Counted from the first letter of the stretch, positions 1-8,312 are shown. The stretch: 36,077 nt of DNA from Desulfobacterales bacterium (GCA_018693105.1 JABHLN010000032.1:1-36077); one strand, 5' to 3'. A program made the numbers and translations. The notes: generated by a model not told the origin, from the letters alone.

Positions 1-468
1 TCAAGGGGTGCTGTAACCCATTATAACTTCTACTCAATGGTAATTGATCCGATGACAACCTGCGGATGCTGTGAATGTATCGCTGCAATGTTACCCTCCT
101 GCAACGGAATTATGACCGTTTCCAGAGACTATGCCGGTGAAACACCTTCCGGTATGAAGTTCACAACACTTGCAGGTGTTATGGGCGGTGGCGCATCTTC
201 ACCCGGTTTTGTCGGTCATTCAAAATTCAATATTACACAGGGTAAGTTCATCACCGGTGACGGCGGGCTCCTTCGAATGGTCTGGATGCCGAAAGTATTG
301 AAAGAGGAGATCAAGGAAAGAATCGAAAAACGCGGAGCAGAGCTTGGAGTTCCGGATCTTTATGACAAAATAGCTGATGAAACAATAGGAATCACTGAAG
401 AGGAAATCCTTCCATGGCTCGAAGAGAAGGGTCATCCCGCATTAAAAATGGATTCTATAGTCGGCTGA
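1..468 (+). CDS. acsB: Acetyl-CoA synthase (CODH/ACS beta subunit), C-terminal part
   Basis: The reading frame is open from base 1, so the N-terminus lies outside the window; 155 codons and the stop are visible. The protein joins a methyl group, CO and CoA at the nickel-iron A-cluster to make or split acetyl-CoA. The A-cluster ligand region is visible: a DPMTTCGCCEC stretch (window residues 16-26) with the C-G-C motif that holds the distal nickel, an extra Cys after it, and a Cys in LPSCNG. The following SRDY, TPSGM, TLAGVMGGG and PGFVGH stretches are typical of the last third of AcsB/CdhC. It is followed by acsC and acsE on the same strand, as expected for a Wood-Ljungdahl operon. Family assignment is firm; whether it runs in the synthesis or oxidation direction cannot be told. 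Confidence 0.93.
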   Translation, partial: SRGAVTHYNFYSMVIDPMTTCGCCECIAAMLPSCNGIMTVSRDYAGETPSGMKFTTLAGVMGGGASSPGFVGHSKFNITQGKFITGDGGLLRMVWMPKVLKEEIKERIEKRGAELGVPDLYDKIADETIGITEEEILPWLEEKGHPALKMDSIVG

Positions 469-482
469 TAATATAACATCCC

Positions 483-517
483 GGTACAGGTACGACATGT
501 TTTTTCGTACCTGTACC
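483..517 (+). other. Intercistronic hairpin acsB-acsC
   Basis: A perfect 13-bp inverted repeat (483-495 with 505-517) encloses a 9-base loop. No T-run follows the 3' arm, so it does not look like an intrinsic terminator. It lies 15 bases after the acsB stop and may protect the 3' end of a processed mRNA or adjust expression between acsB and acsC; that role is inferred. Confidence 0.75.
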
Positions 518-596
518 ATTCAATTATCTCAAGTTGCTAATCAGAATTTAATATTTACTACTTGATATATGTTGAAATAAATATAAGGAGACTAAA

Positions 597-1937
597 ATGG
601 CATTAACCGGTATTCAGATATTCAAACTCCTGCCGAAGACCAACTGTAAAGAATGTGGTGTTCCCACATGCCTCGCTTTCGCCATGAATTTGGCGTCAGG
701 CAAGGCTGAACTTGACAGTTGCCCTTACGTGTCTGATGAGGCCAAGGCAGAACTTGCCGAAGCATCAGCACCTCCGATTCGCCCAGTGGTGATAGGAAAA
801 GGCGTGAGAAAAGTTACAACCGGCGGAGAAACCGTACTATATAGACATGAAAAAACATTTTTCAACCCTACCGTACTTGCAGCCATGTTGGATTCAGGTA
901 TAAAGAAAGCCGACCTGGTAACCAAGCTGACGGTATGGAATGCTTTACAATATGAAAGAGTTGGATTAAACTTAAGGCCGGAACTTGTTGCCGTAAAAGA
1001 TTCAAGTGGCGACGCAAAAGCTTTTGCTGCCACTGCAAAATTGGTTGCAGAAACTTCCGAATTTAACATAGTGCTTGTATCTGACAATATTGACGTAATG
1101 AAAGCCGGCGTTGAAGCATGCGGTTCAAAGAGACCTCTACTGTATGCAGCTACAGAAGCCAATGCTGACGACATGGGTGCTCTCGCACTTGATAACGACC
1201 TTCCTCTTGCCGTTAAGGCTGATTCTGTAGAAGCACTTACTCCGCTGACAGATAAGCTTACAGCAATGGGGATTAAGGATATAGTAATCGATTCAGGTTC
1301 AAGGGAAATCAAGCAGCTTCTGGAAGATCAGATTGCTTTAAGACGCGCGGCCCTGAAAGATGGAAACCGTTCCTTAGGTTTTCCGACAATTACATTCCCA
1401 TGCGAAATGGCCTCCAACATTGATGTTGAGTCCATGATAGCCGGCATGCTTGTCGCAAAATACGGTGGAATAGTTGTCATGTCTGATTTCATTACCGAAG
1501 GTGTATTCCCGCTTCTCCTCGAAAGGCTGAACATATACACTGATCCTCAGAGACCGATGACAGTAACTGAAGGAATCTATGAAATAGGCAATCCTGATGA
1601 AAATTCACCTGTACTTGTTACCACCAACTTTGCCCTGACTTACTTTATAGTATCCGGCGAAATTGAGGGGAGCAAAGTTCCTGCATGGTTGCTTATCAAA
1701 GACTCCGAAGGCCTGTCAGTTATGACAGCCTGGGCGGCGGGCAAATTCGCCGGCGATGATGTCGGTACTTTCGTAAAAAAATGCGGAATTATGGATAAGG
1801 TAAAACATACGGAACTTATTATTCCAGGTTATGCAGCCGCAATAGCCGGAGATATCGAAGAAGAGCTTCCCGGCTGGACCATCACAATCGGTCCCAGAGA
1901 AGCAGCTCATCTTCCGGGATTTCTTAAATCAAAATAA
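597..1937 (+). CDS. acsC: Corrinoid iron-sulfur protein large subunit (CFeSP gamma)
   Basis: This 446-residue protein is the large subunit of the corrinoid iron-sulfur protein, which carries the methyl group from methyltetrahydrofolate to the acetyl-CoA synthase A-cluster. The N-terminal [4Fe-4S] motif is visible as Cys17, Cys20, Cys25 and Cys42 (NCKECGVPTC, then DSCP), used for reductive activation of cob(II)amide. The remainder fits the TIM-barrel and C-terminal corrinoid-binding domains, and the length is normal for AcsC/CdhE. The ATG has a good ribosome-binding site (aaggaga, 7-8 bases upstream). It sits between acsB and acsE and is separated from both by long hairpins. The small subunit AcsD is not visible downstream and is presumably encoded upstream or elsewhere. 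Confidence 0.94.
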   Translation: MALTGIQIFKLLPKTNCKECGVPTCLAFAMNLASGKAELDSCPYVSDEAKAELAEASAPPIRPVVIGKGVRKVTTGGETVLYRHEKTFFNPTVLAAMLDSGIKKADLVTKLTVWNALQYERVGLNLRPELVAVKDSSGDAKAFAATAKLVAETSEFNIVLVSDNIDVMKAGVEACGSKRPLLYAATEANADDMGALALDNDLPLAVKADSVEALTPLTDKLTAMGIKDIVIDSGSREIKQLLEDQIALRRAALKDGNRSLGFPTITFPCEMASNIDVESMIAGMLVAKYGGIVVMSDFITEGVFPLLLERLNIYTDPQRPMTVTEGIYEIGNPDENSPVLVTTNFALTYFIVSGEIEGSKVPAWLLIKDSEGLSVMTAWAAGKFAGDDVGTFVKKCGIMDKVKHTELIIPGYAAAIAGDIEEELPGWTITIGPREAAHLPGFLKSK

Positions 1938-1944
1938 ATTCATA

Positions 1945-1984
1945 TAATTTACGAATGGGTGTAAAATTACCCATTCGTAAATTA
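1945..1984 (+). other. Intercistronic hairpin acsC-acsE
   Basis: A perfect 16-bp inverted repeat (1945-1960 with 1969-1984) encloses an 8-base loop between the acsC stop and the acsE ribosome-binding site (ggagg at 1991-1995). It has no T-tract on the + strand after the stem. Its sequence differs from the hairpin at 483-517, but the position is equivalent. mRNA processing or stabilisation is an inference. Confidence 0.78.
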
Positions 1985-1998
1985 ACATTGGAGGATGT

Positions 1999-2889
1999 AT
2001 GATACTTCTTGGTGAAAGCTTAAACGTAATATCAACAAAAATTGGCCGTGCGTTCAAAGAACGTGACCCCAAACCGCTTCAGGAAGAAGCCCTTGACCAA
2101 AAAGAAAAGGGTATGGATTATATCGACATAAACCTTGGACCGGCCAAAAAGGACGGGCATGAATTAATGCCCTGGATCGTTGAGGTAGTTCAGGATGTTG
2201 TTCCTGATATTCCACTTGTGCTTGACACATCAAATATCGGCGCAATTGAAGCCGCATTAAAGGTTTACAAACCAACGGAAAAGCCGGTTCTTATTAATTC
2301 AATCATGGCACGCCCTGAACGCTTTGAGAAGATGATACCGCTTGCAGTTGAATACAATGCAGATTTTATAGCACTTATGTGGGGTCCTGACGGACTTCCC
2401 CGTGATGCTGACGAACGCGGCGCTCTTGCAGCCGAGCTTCTCTATTTTGCCAATGAAGCGGGTATAGAAAATGAAAGAATCTGGGTAGACGGTATTGTGA
2501 CACCTGTAAATATCCAGCAGCCTCAGCTTTTAAGCCTGATGGAGTTCCAGTCAATCCTCCAGGATATGTTCCCCGGATGTAAAAGCACTTGCGGCCTGTC
2601 CAATATTTCAAACGGACCACCTGACCACCTGCGCCCTATTCTTAACCAGACCTACATGGTCATGCTTGATAGAAATGGTATGTATTCAGTTATATCCGAT
2701 CCTCTTGATGAAAAACTGACAGACATTGCAAAAGGTAATCGTCAGGATATCGTAGACGTTATCCATGCAACCATGGACGGCAATGCTCCTGACTTAGGCA
2801 GCATCTCCGAGGAAATGCAGGACTATGTAAAAACCGTTAAGGTTATCCTTGGCGAAAGTCTGTACTCCGACTCATGGCTTGAAGTATAA
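1999..2889 (+). CDS. acsE: Methyltetrahydrofolate:corrinoid iron-sulfur protein methyltransferase
   Basis: This 296-residue TIM-barrel protein of the pterin-binding family moves the methyl group of methyl-THF to the corrinoid protein. Visible family marks are LGESLNVIS at the N-terminus, the LDTSN loop (Asp76), the LINS strand (Asn100), an Asp in WVDGIVTP and an Asn in GLSNIS. These match the folate-contacting Asp/Asn positions known from MeTr (AcsE). It is slightly longer than the roughly 262-residue Moorella enzyme. The ATG follows a gaggatgt ribosome-binding site. It is the last gene before a strong terminator. The corrinoid protein small subunit has a related barrel, but the pterin-site residues favour AcsE. 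Confidence 0.9.
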   Translation: MILLGESLNVISTKIGRAFKERDPKPLQEEALDQKEKGMDYIDINLGPAKKDGHELMPWIVEVVQDVVPDIPLVLDTSNIGAIEAALKVYKPTEKPVLINSIMARPERFEKMIPLAVEYNADFIALMWGPDGLPRDADERGALAAELLYFANEAGIENERIWVDGIVTPVNIQQPQLLSLMEFQSILQDMFPGCKSTCGLSNISNGPPDHLRPILNQTYMVMLDRNGMYSVISDPLDEKLTDIAKGNRQDIVDVIHATMDGNAPDLGSISEEMQDYVKTVKVILGESLYSDSWLEV

Positions 2890-2908
2890 TAATTAAAGTA
2901 TATTGAAC

Positions 2909-2946
2909 AAAAAAGCCCTTCCTGAAACGGATAGGGCTTTTTTTTC
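2909..2946 (+). terminator. Intrinsic terminator after acsE
   Basis: An A-rich stem with an agccct arm and its agggct complement, plus a short upper stem (tcc/gga, one bulged base), is followed by an unbroken run of eight or nine T residues. It lies about 20 bases after the acsE stop and marks the end of the acs transcription unit. Confidence 0.88.
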
Positions 2947-3278
2947 ATTTATATGACAAACTTTTTCGGAATCGTTACCCCTCTATTCCACAAAGAGACC
3001 TTTGAAAACGTTATTTTTTATTCAAGTTCAAGGAATGGAAAATTAAAATTCCCTAATAATAACACATATAAAAGATATATGTTGTCATTGTAAGGTAAAA
3101 CATATTTGCCTTTTTTTATTGACATGAAAGGGTATTTACGGATAAGAAATTCGTTTGATTTAATCATAAATTATCCGGATAATTGTTTTTTTAATTAACT
3201 TTGAGAATGCTGATAATTTAAAGCAACAAAAACTCCGAAATTTTAAAGAGCCAATTTATTCCTGGAGGCAGTAAAATT
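2947..3278. other. AT-rich intergenic region upstream of the decarboxylase genes
   Basis: About 330 bases without a convincing gene. It holds a perfect 16-bp palindrome at 3169-3184 (annotated separately). A ttgaca box at 3119-3124 could be a -35 element, but a matching -10 is weak (gataag about 16 bases on). The ribosome-binding site ggagg of the next gene is at 3263-3267. Nothing else is recognised. Confidence 0.5.
3169..3184. promoter_or_regulatory. 16-bp perfect palindrome, possible operator
   Basis: aattatccggataatt is exactly self-complementary and lies about 95 bases upstream of the gamma-like decarboxylase gene and downstream of a possible -35 box. A perfect palindrome of this size in a promoter region suggests a dimeric regulator site. 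No regulator is identified. Confidence 0.4.
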
Positions 3279-3752
3279 ATGGATAGAGCCTTTGATATTG
3301 TTTTGCAGTTTATTATAAATCTCCCTTTAATTACACAGAAGGGCCTTCAGAATATTTCTGATAATAACGGCTGGGCAATGGCTATAGTTGGTGCCATAAC
3401 CGTCTTTTCAGGCCTTGTTATTCTTGCTCTTACAATTTCCCAGCTTCCAAATTTAATACTATTATTGGAAAAATTTAAAAAGACTAATAAGGTTGATGAG
3501 ATCTCGGAAACACCGACTTCTTTGAAACCGGATGTACAGGAATATTTATCTACAGATATTAATAAGGTTGCAAATCTATACAGGCCTTTATTTGAAAAAC
3601 TTGGGGATTCTTTTCCACTTTCTGCTCTTTACGATCTGTCGCAGAAAGAAAAATTACCCCATCCGCATATAACAATAACCTCCTTCAGGGAAGCCGATAT
3701 TCTAATTTCCAAAGGCGACGGTATATTTACCTGGAACAAGGAACTAGTTTAA
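3279..3752 (+). CDS. Sodium-pump decarboxylase gamma-like subunit (OadG family)
   Basis: This 157-residue protein has a single strong membrane segment at about residues 31-62 (GWAMAIVGAITVFSGLVILAL), the typical OadG/MmdD pattern, followed by a hydrophilic cytoplasmic tail. It is longer than a minimal gamma subunit, with a C-terminal region of about 70 residues after a linker that could hold the complex together. Ribosome-binding site ggagg precedes the ATG. The beta subunit gene follows after 26 bases. Gamma subunits anchor the carboxyltransferase to the membrane and help assembly; they are poorly conserved, so the call rests on topology and on the neighbour. Confidence 0.72.
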   Translation: MDRAFDIVLQFIINLPLITQKGLQNISDNNGWAMAIVGAITVFSGLVILALTISQLPNLILLLEKFKKTNKVDEISETPTSLKPDVQEYLSTDINKVANLYRPLFEKLGDSFPLSALYDLSQKEKLPHPHITITSFREADILISKGDGIFTWNKELV

Positions 3753-3778
3753 TTATAATTAGGTTAAAAGGTATTTAA

Positions 3779-4912
3779 ATGGTAGATCTGTTACTTCAAT
3801 TTTTATCAAACACAGGGTATTATTTTCTTTATCAGGACCCTCGCTACATCCTGATGATAACCATAGGATGCACATTTGTATATCTTGGAATTGCAAAAGA
3901 ATATGAGCCGCTTCTGCTTGTACCTATTGGCTTTGGCATAATTGTTGGAAATATTCCTTTTTTTAAAGGATTCGGAATAGGTATATATGAAGACAATTCG
4001 GTATTTCATTATCTGTATTTCGGTGTAACAACCGGTATTTACCCGTCAATTGTTTTTCTCGGGCTTGGTGCAATGACCGACTTTTCTTCGTTGCTTGCGC
4101 GCCCAAAACTAATGCTTCTTGGCGCTGCGGCACAGATGGGTATATTTTTTACTCTGTTAAGCGCGCTGGCAATCGGCTTCCTTCCTAAAGAAGCAGCATC
4201 AATAGCGATTATAGGTGGGGCGGACGGACCGACATCAATATTTCTTACTGCAAAGCTTGCACCGCATCTCATAGGACCTATTGCAATAGCCGCATACTCT
4301 TATATGGCTTTAATACCGGTTATTCAGCCTCCAATCATGAGACTTCTTACAACCAGAAAGGAAAGGCTTATACGTATGACGGAACCGCGTGAGGTTTCTC
4401 AAAAAGAACTTCTGCTTTTCCCGGTAATAGCAGTTTTACTCTGCTGCCTTCTTGCACCAACGGCATTGCCCCTTTTAGGCATGTTGTTCCTTGGAAACCT
4501 TTTTAAAGTATGCGGTGTTACGGATCGCCTCGCCGATTCTGCTCGAACAGCTATCATTGACACAGCCACTATTCTACTCGGATTTACCGTAGGGGCAAGT
4601 ACCCAGGCGGATGTGTTTGTAAATCCAAAATCTGTTGGTATATTTTTCCTCGGCGCCGTAGCATTCAGCATTGCAACCGCATCAGGTGTTATTTTTGCCA
4701 AGTTTATGAATCTTTTCATGAAAGAAAAAATCAATCCTCTGCTCGGGGCATCAGGGGTCTCAGCAGTTCCGGGATCTGCACGTGAAGTCCATGTAATGGG
4801 TCTTAAAGAGGACCCGACGAACTTTTTGCTTATGCATGCCATGGCATGTAACTCATCGGGTGTTATTGGTTCAGCGATCTGCGCCGGTATACTATGGAGC
4901 TTCTTGATTTAA
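3779..4912 (+). CDS. Sodium ion-translocating decarboxylase beta subunit (OadB/MmdB/GcdB family)
   Basis: This 377-residue polytopic membrane protein couples decarboxylation of a biotin-bound carboxyl group to sodium export. The diagnostic GGADGPTSIF motif (about residues 146-155), which carries the sodium-site Asp, is present, as are the C-terminal NPLLGASGVSAVPGSAR and EDPTNFLLMHAM blocks of the family. Length matches OadB. The substrate (oxaloacetate, methylmalonyl-CoA or glutaconyl-CoA) cannot be read from this subunit, and no carboxyltransferase alpha subunit or biotin carrier is in the window. It shares an operon with the gamma-like gene just upstream. Confidence 0.92.
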   Translation: MVDLLLQFLSNTGYYFLYQDPRYILMITIGCTFVYLGIAKEYEPLLLVPIGFGIIVGNIPFFKGFGIGIYEDNSVFHYLYFGVTTGIYPSIVFLGLGAMTDFSSLLARPKLMLLGAAAQMGIFFTLLSALAIGFLPKEAASIAIIGGADGPTSIFLTAKLAPHLIGPIAIAAYSYMALIPVIQPPIMRLLTTRKERLIRMTEPREVSQKELLLFPVIAVLLCCLLAPTALPLLGMLFLGNLFKVCGVTDRLADSARTAIIDTATILLGFTVGASTQADVFVNPKSVGIFFLGAVAFSIATASGVIFAKFMNLFMKEKINPLLGASGVSAVPGSAREVHVMGLKEDPTNFLLMHAMACNSSGVIGSAICAGILWSFLI

Positions 4913-5459
4913 AAGATAATAGTTATTAAGTTTAATAGCACCACTTAATATATTGATTTTAAAGAACAGGCTCAATTTTAAAGCACAATATTTAAATAAA
5001 AAATAAAAATATATTTGACATTTGTATACATTTAGACTATTGAGATACAAGCGAAAAGTTAGGATAAGATATTTCCCGATCGATGTTTTGAGATTCATTG
5101 TCAAGTTTGGTTTGTGCTCATTGTTCTTGTAATTTTCAACCATACTGCATTTCCTATCACCAAAAGACAAAAAGAATTCAAGTGCTAACATCTTTTTTCT
5201 GTCTTCTCTAAAATTTGATATTATAACATTAACATAAATACTTTTTGGAGATGTTTGTTATATATTATTCTGACCCGGCATCATTATTTAATAATTAATT
5301 CGAAACCATCTCAAAAATGCGGATTTGGTTCAAGTGCAACGCGTCTGCCAATGAGAATACTCGGCATATAAATAGTATGCGAATATTTAGTACAGACAGC
5401 ACAGCCATGGGACAAATGATGTATCATTGAGATTTGCTCTAACATTTTAGGAGGCAGTA
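4913..5459. other. 547-bp AT-rich intergenic region
   Basis: No convincing gene. A minus-strand frame at 4892-5191 is open but is low complexity and has no family resemblance. A ttgaca box lies at 5015-5020 with only a weak -10 (tattga) 17 bases on. The last 150 bases before the next gene are less AT-rich and could be a leader. A ribosome-binding site (aggaggc) stands just upstream of the next ATG. Confidence 0.45.
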
Positions 5460-6059
5460 ATGAGTGATTTCCTTCACCAGCTAAGAAGTAACAGTGAATA
5501 TAACCGTAATTATAGTAACAGAAACCATTCCAACAGATATAACTCTTCCAACAATTCTGACTGGAAAAACAACCGCGATAAATCAAAACACAACGGTAAC
5601 AAGAACTATCATCAACAACAACATGATGCCAGTTCTGAGAAACTGGACAATACCGTTGAAGGAATAAAGAATGTTCTGGACGGTATCAATGAAACCCAGA
5701 AAAAGCTTGCAATAGCTGAAGAACGAAGAGCAGCAGCCGAAGAACGCAAGGCGGAAATATTTGCCGTTATTGCGGAAGGAATATTTCAGGCTCTAAATTC
5801 CATGGGGGTTCAAACCAGCATTGATAATTTCAGTTCTACCGTGAGCAAAAATAACACTTCACAGAACGACGAAATAATAGAAAAACCATCAGATGTAGAT
5901 CGCGAAAAGGTTTTAACTGTTATACATGAGATGCGTGAAAAAGGCGATACTTACGGCCAGATTGCACAACATCTGGAAGACCAGAAATTGCCTACTTTCT
6001 CCGGCAGAGGAGAATGGCATGCACAGACTGTACATAGAATATGCAAGGAAAACGTTTAA
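5460..6059 (+). CDS. Asn-rich coiled-coil protein with a recombinase-type HTH C-terminus
   Basis: A 199-residue protein of unknown function in three parts. Residues about 11-50 are very rich in Asn, Ser, Arg, His and Gln (runs such as NRNYSNRNHSNRY). Residues about 56-100 form a likely coiled coil with repeated AEERRAAAEERKAE heptads. Residues about 150-199 (GDTYGQIAQHLEDQKLPTFSG then GEWHAQTVHRI) resemble the DNA-contacting segment after the catalytic domain of serine recombinases. No serine-recombinase catalytic domain is present, so it is not a resolvase. A DNA-binding or nucleoid role is inferred. The start has a clear aggaggc ribosome-binding site. Confidence 0.75.
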   Translation: MSDFLHQLRSNSEYNRNYSNRNHSNRYNSSNNSDWKNNRDKSKHNGNKNYHQQQHDASSEKLDNTVEGIKNVLDGINETQKKLAIAEERRAAAEERKAEIFAVIAEGIFQALNSMGVQTSIDNFSSTVSKNNTSQNDEIIEKPSDVDREKVLTVIHEMREKGDTYGQIAQHLEDQKLPTFSGRGEWHAQTVHRICKENV

Positions 6060-6199
6060 TATCGGGGTAAATGATCTCTATTTAATCCGTTATAGAGGTT
6101 GATCAGAAAGTTTGACGTACAGGTTTGTATGTTTTGACTACTGATCAGCCACTATTCCTTGTGTGGAAAGATTTATGTTTTTTTCACTGTTTTTTCCAA

Positions 6200-6496
6200 T
6201 TATTCTTCAAAATTTTCAAGATATTTTTTCCATTCCATTGGTAACAATTGCTTCTTTTTGTTATTGCACTCCTTACATGCAGGAACAACATTACCCTTAA
6301 CTGATTTACCGCCTCGTGATATTGGTACAACATGATCCATTGTAAGCTCTTTTGGTGGAACCGCATGCCCGCAATAGAAACATTTACCTTTAGAACAACG
6401 CCTTTTCCACCATTGGGAGTTCCTTAACTCACGAGCTATTCTTTTTGCTCTTTTTATATCCTCTTCTTCCAGGTGAATTTCAAACGGGTCAATCAT
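6200..6496 (-). CDS. HNH endonuclease family protein
   Basis: This 98-residue protein has the complete small HNH core: zinc ligand pairs C39xxC42 and C74xxC77, the catalytic DH of MDHVVPISRGG (Asp54-His55) and Asn69 of GNVVPACKEC. An acidic N-terminal helix precedes the core. It stands alone, convergent with the Asn-rich protein gene and not next to phage packaging or restriction genes, so its substrate is unknown. The zinc-ribbon type HNH call is secure. Confidence 0.88.
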   Translation of the reverse strand: MIDPFEIHLEEEDIKRAKRIARELRNSQWWKRRCSKGKCFYCGHAVPPKELTMDHVVPISRGGKSVKGNVVPACKECNNKKKQLLPMEWKKYLENFEE

Positions 6497-6582
6497 TCGT
6501 AAGTACCTTTTTTATAATATAGTTACATCCAAAGCATATGACACGAGACCTTAACACCACCTCTAAGCTCTTAAACTCTAAA

Positions 6583-7413
6583 TTACAAATTGTTTATCCA
6601 ATTTTTAATTTCACCTGTAAGCATATCATAATATTCTTCCGATCCTCCAAGGCCGAGCCTTCCGAAAAAATAATTTATTTCAAGAAACAGGGGGTCATTT
6701 TTTCCATCTTCAGATGAAAAAATAAAGTCAAAGCCTGCTAGATTAATACCGGTTTTTTTACTAAAATTTTCTGCTGATAATACGGCCTGTTCCTGCAGAT
6801 CCAGATCAGACTCCCTGTCAATATAGGCCCCGGTCGAAATGTTCGCGCCAAAAGGTTTTGATTCATCCTGAACACGCCAATAAGAAATGAATCTTTTATT
6901 TATGACAACAACTCTTAATGTCCTGTTGGGGCCTGGAATATATTCCTGTATTAAAAAACCTTTCTGGCCTGTTTTTTCATAACGGGAAGCTTTATTTAAT
7001 ATCTCATCAAAAGCCTCGATAGTTTTTATAAGAAAAACGTTGGTGCCCTCATCACCCCAGTCAAATTTGAACACAAAAGGGAATTCTATAACTGAAGAAT
7101 CATGTTTTTTGTTTAAATGATTATAATAAGTTTCAATGTTTTTAAAAGTCAGAGTGTTCGGATGAATAACACCAAGTTCTTTAAACAGTTCCGCCTGTCC
7201 GGTTTTCCCCTTATATTTAAAGCGCATATCATAATCGGGGAAAACGTTTGAGCAGTTTTCACGAGCCATTATATAAAGGGATTCATAGCAGCCCTGAGGA
7301 AGAATAACAGCTTCAGCATTTTTTATAGCAGCAAGATCTTCTTTATCGGGAGATCTTCCGGCGCATGTGATATTTTTATCTGCTTGAAAACAGGGATGAA
7401 AAGACAGTATCAT
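6583..7413 (-). CDS. ATP-grasp family ligase-like protein (RimK-like)
   Basis: This 276-residue protein has an ATP-grasp fold: the FPFVFKFDWGDEGTNVFLI segment fits the ATP-binding lysine and glycine-rich loop, FLIQEYIPGPNRTLRVVV fits the hinge and substrate segment, and PLFLEINYFFGRLGLGG fits the metal-binding Glu-x-Asn. The N-terminal third corresponds to the pre-ATP-grasp domain. Such enzymes join a carboxylate to an amine or thiol, but the substrate is not evident. Its start overlaps the era stop by one base (TGATG), so translation is probably coupled. It is the last gene of the minus-strand run that contains era and engB. Confidence 0.78.
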   Translation of the reverse strand: MILSFHPCFQADKNITCAGRSPDKEDLAAIKNAEAVILPQGCYESLYIMARENCSNVFPDYDMRFKYKGKTGQAELFKELGVIHPNTLTFKNIETYYNHLNKKHDSSVIEFPFVFKFDWGDEGTNVFLIKTIEAFDEILNKASRYEKTGQKGFLIQEYIPGPNRTLRVVVINKRFISYWRVQDESKPFGANISTGAYIDRESDLDLQEQAVLSAENFSKKTGINLAGFDFIFSSEDGKNDPLFLEINYFFGRLGLGGSEEYYDMLTGEIKNWINNL

Positions 7414-8312
7414 CAGTAACCCAGATTTCTTAAAGCTTTTGTATCACTGCTCCAGTTTTTCTGAACACGAACAAAAAGTTTTAGAAAAACCTTTGCTCCT
7501 ATCATTCGTTCAATATCCATTCTTGCATCTTCACCGATCTTTTTCAGCTTGCTGCCGCCCTTACCGATTATGATGCCCTTCTGGGAATCTCGTTCCACAT
7601 GTATTGTTGCATTTATACTGACAAGAGAACCTTTTTTTTTCTCTTTATAGTCATCAACTATAACAGCTGTGGAATAAGGAACCTCCTGCCCGGTCAACCT
7701 GAAAACCTTTTCACGAATCATTTCAGCCACAATAAATCGCATCGGCATATCTGTTAGCATCTCTTCAGGAAATAATGGCGGCCCTTCCGGCAAGAGATTT
7801 TCCATTGCCGTGAGAAGATCATCTACCTGGGTTCCATGTTTTGCCGAAATAGGAATAATAGCCTCAAAAGGATAGACCTTTGACCATTTGTCTATTAATT
7901 CTAAAATTTCATTTTTCCTGATAATGTCAATCTTGTTTAGCCCAAGCAAAACAGGCTTTTTCTGATCTATGATTTTACTTACCATGAATTTTTCGGAAAC
8001 AGGATCTGATTTTGATACATCTACAAGGATAAGAATAGCATCAACATCACCAATAGCGGTAAGGGCCTCTTCAACCATTTTTATGTTAAATTGAGCTTTT
8101 GCCATGTGAACACCAGGAGTATCTATAAACATAATCTGGGACTTTTCACGGTGAGTTATTCCAAGGATTCGGTTTCTAGTAGTCTGGGGTTTTTTCGAAG
8201 TAATTGATATTTTTTCCCCGAGAACCCTGTTTAAAAGAGTAGACTTTCCTGCATTCGGTGCGCCGGTTATTGCTACAAAACCTGATTTGAATTTATCTGT
8301 TTTCTTTCCCAT
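7413..8312 (-). CDS. era: GTPase Era
   Basis: A 299-residue GTPase that binds 16S rRNA and assists 30S subunit maturation. The G1 motif GAPNAGKST (17-25), G3 DTPG and G4 NKID are visible, followed by the C-terminal KH domain with GIIIGKGGSKLKKIG. Length is normal for Era. The downstream ATP-grasp gene overlaps its stop by one base. engB lies 84 bases upstream on the same strand, so the two ribosome-assembly GTPases probably share a transcript. Confidence 0.96.
   Translation of the reverse strand: MGKKTDKFKSGFVAITGAPNAGKSTLLNRVLGEKISITSKKPQTTRNRILGITHREKSQIMFIDTPGVHMAKAQFNIKMVEEALTAIGDVDAILILVDVSKSDPVSEKFMVSKIIDQKKPVLLGLNKIDIIRKNEILELIDKWSKVYPFEAIIPISAKHGTQVDDLLTAMENLLPEGPPLFPEEMLTDMPMRFIVAEMIREKVFRLTGQEVPYSTAVIVDDYKEKKKGSLVSINATIHVERDSQKGIIIGKGGSKLKKIGEDARMDIERMIGAKVFLKLFVRVQKNWSSDTKALRNLGY

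Noticed and set aside
725-1312. Long minus-strand frame opposite acsC
   Set aside because: It is a shadow of the strongly supported acsC frame, Ser-rich, with no family resemblance.
4892-5191. 99-codon minus-strand frame after the decarboxylase beta gene
   Set aside because: AT-rich low-complexity product, no ribosome-binding site of note, no recognised motif.
5311-5586. Minus-strand frame overlapping the start of the Asn-rich gene
   Set aside because: It overlaps a gene with a clear start and coiled-coil/HTH content; Cys/Tyr-rich product typical of antisense reading.
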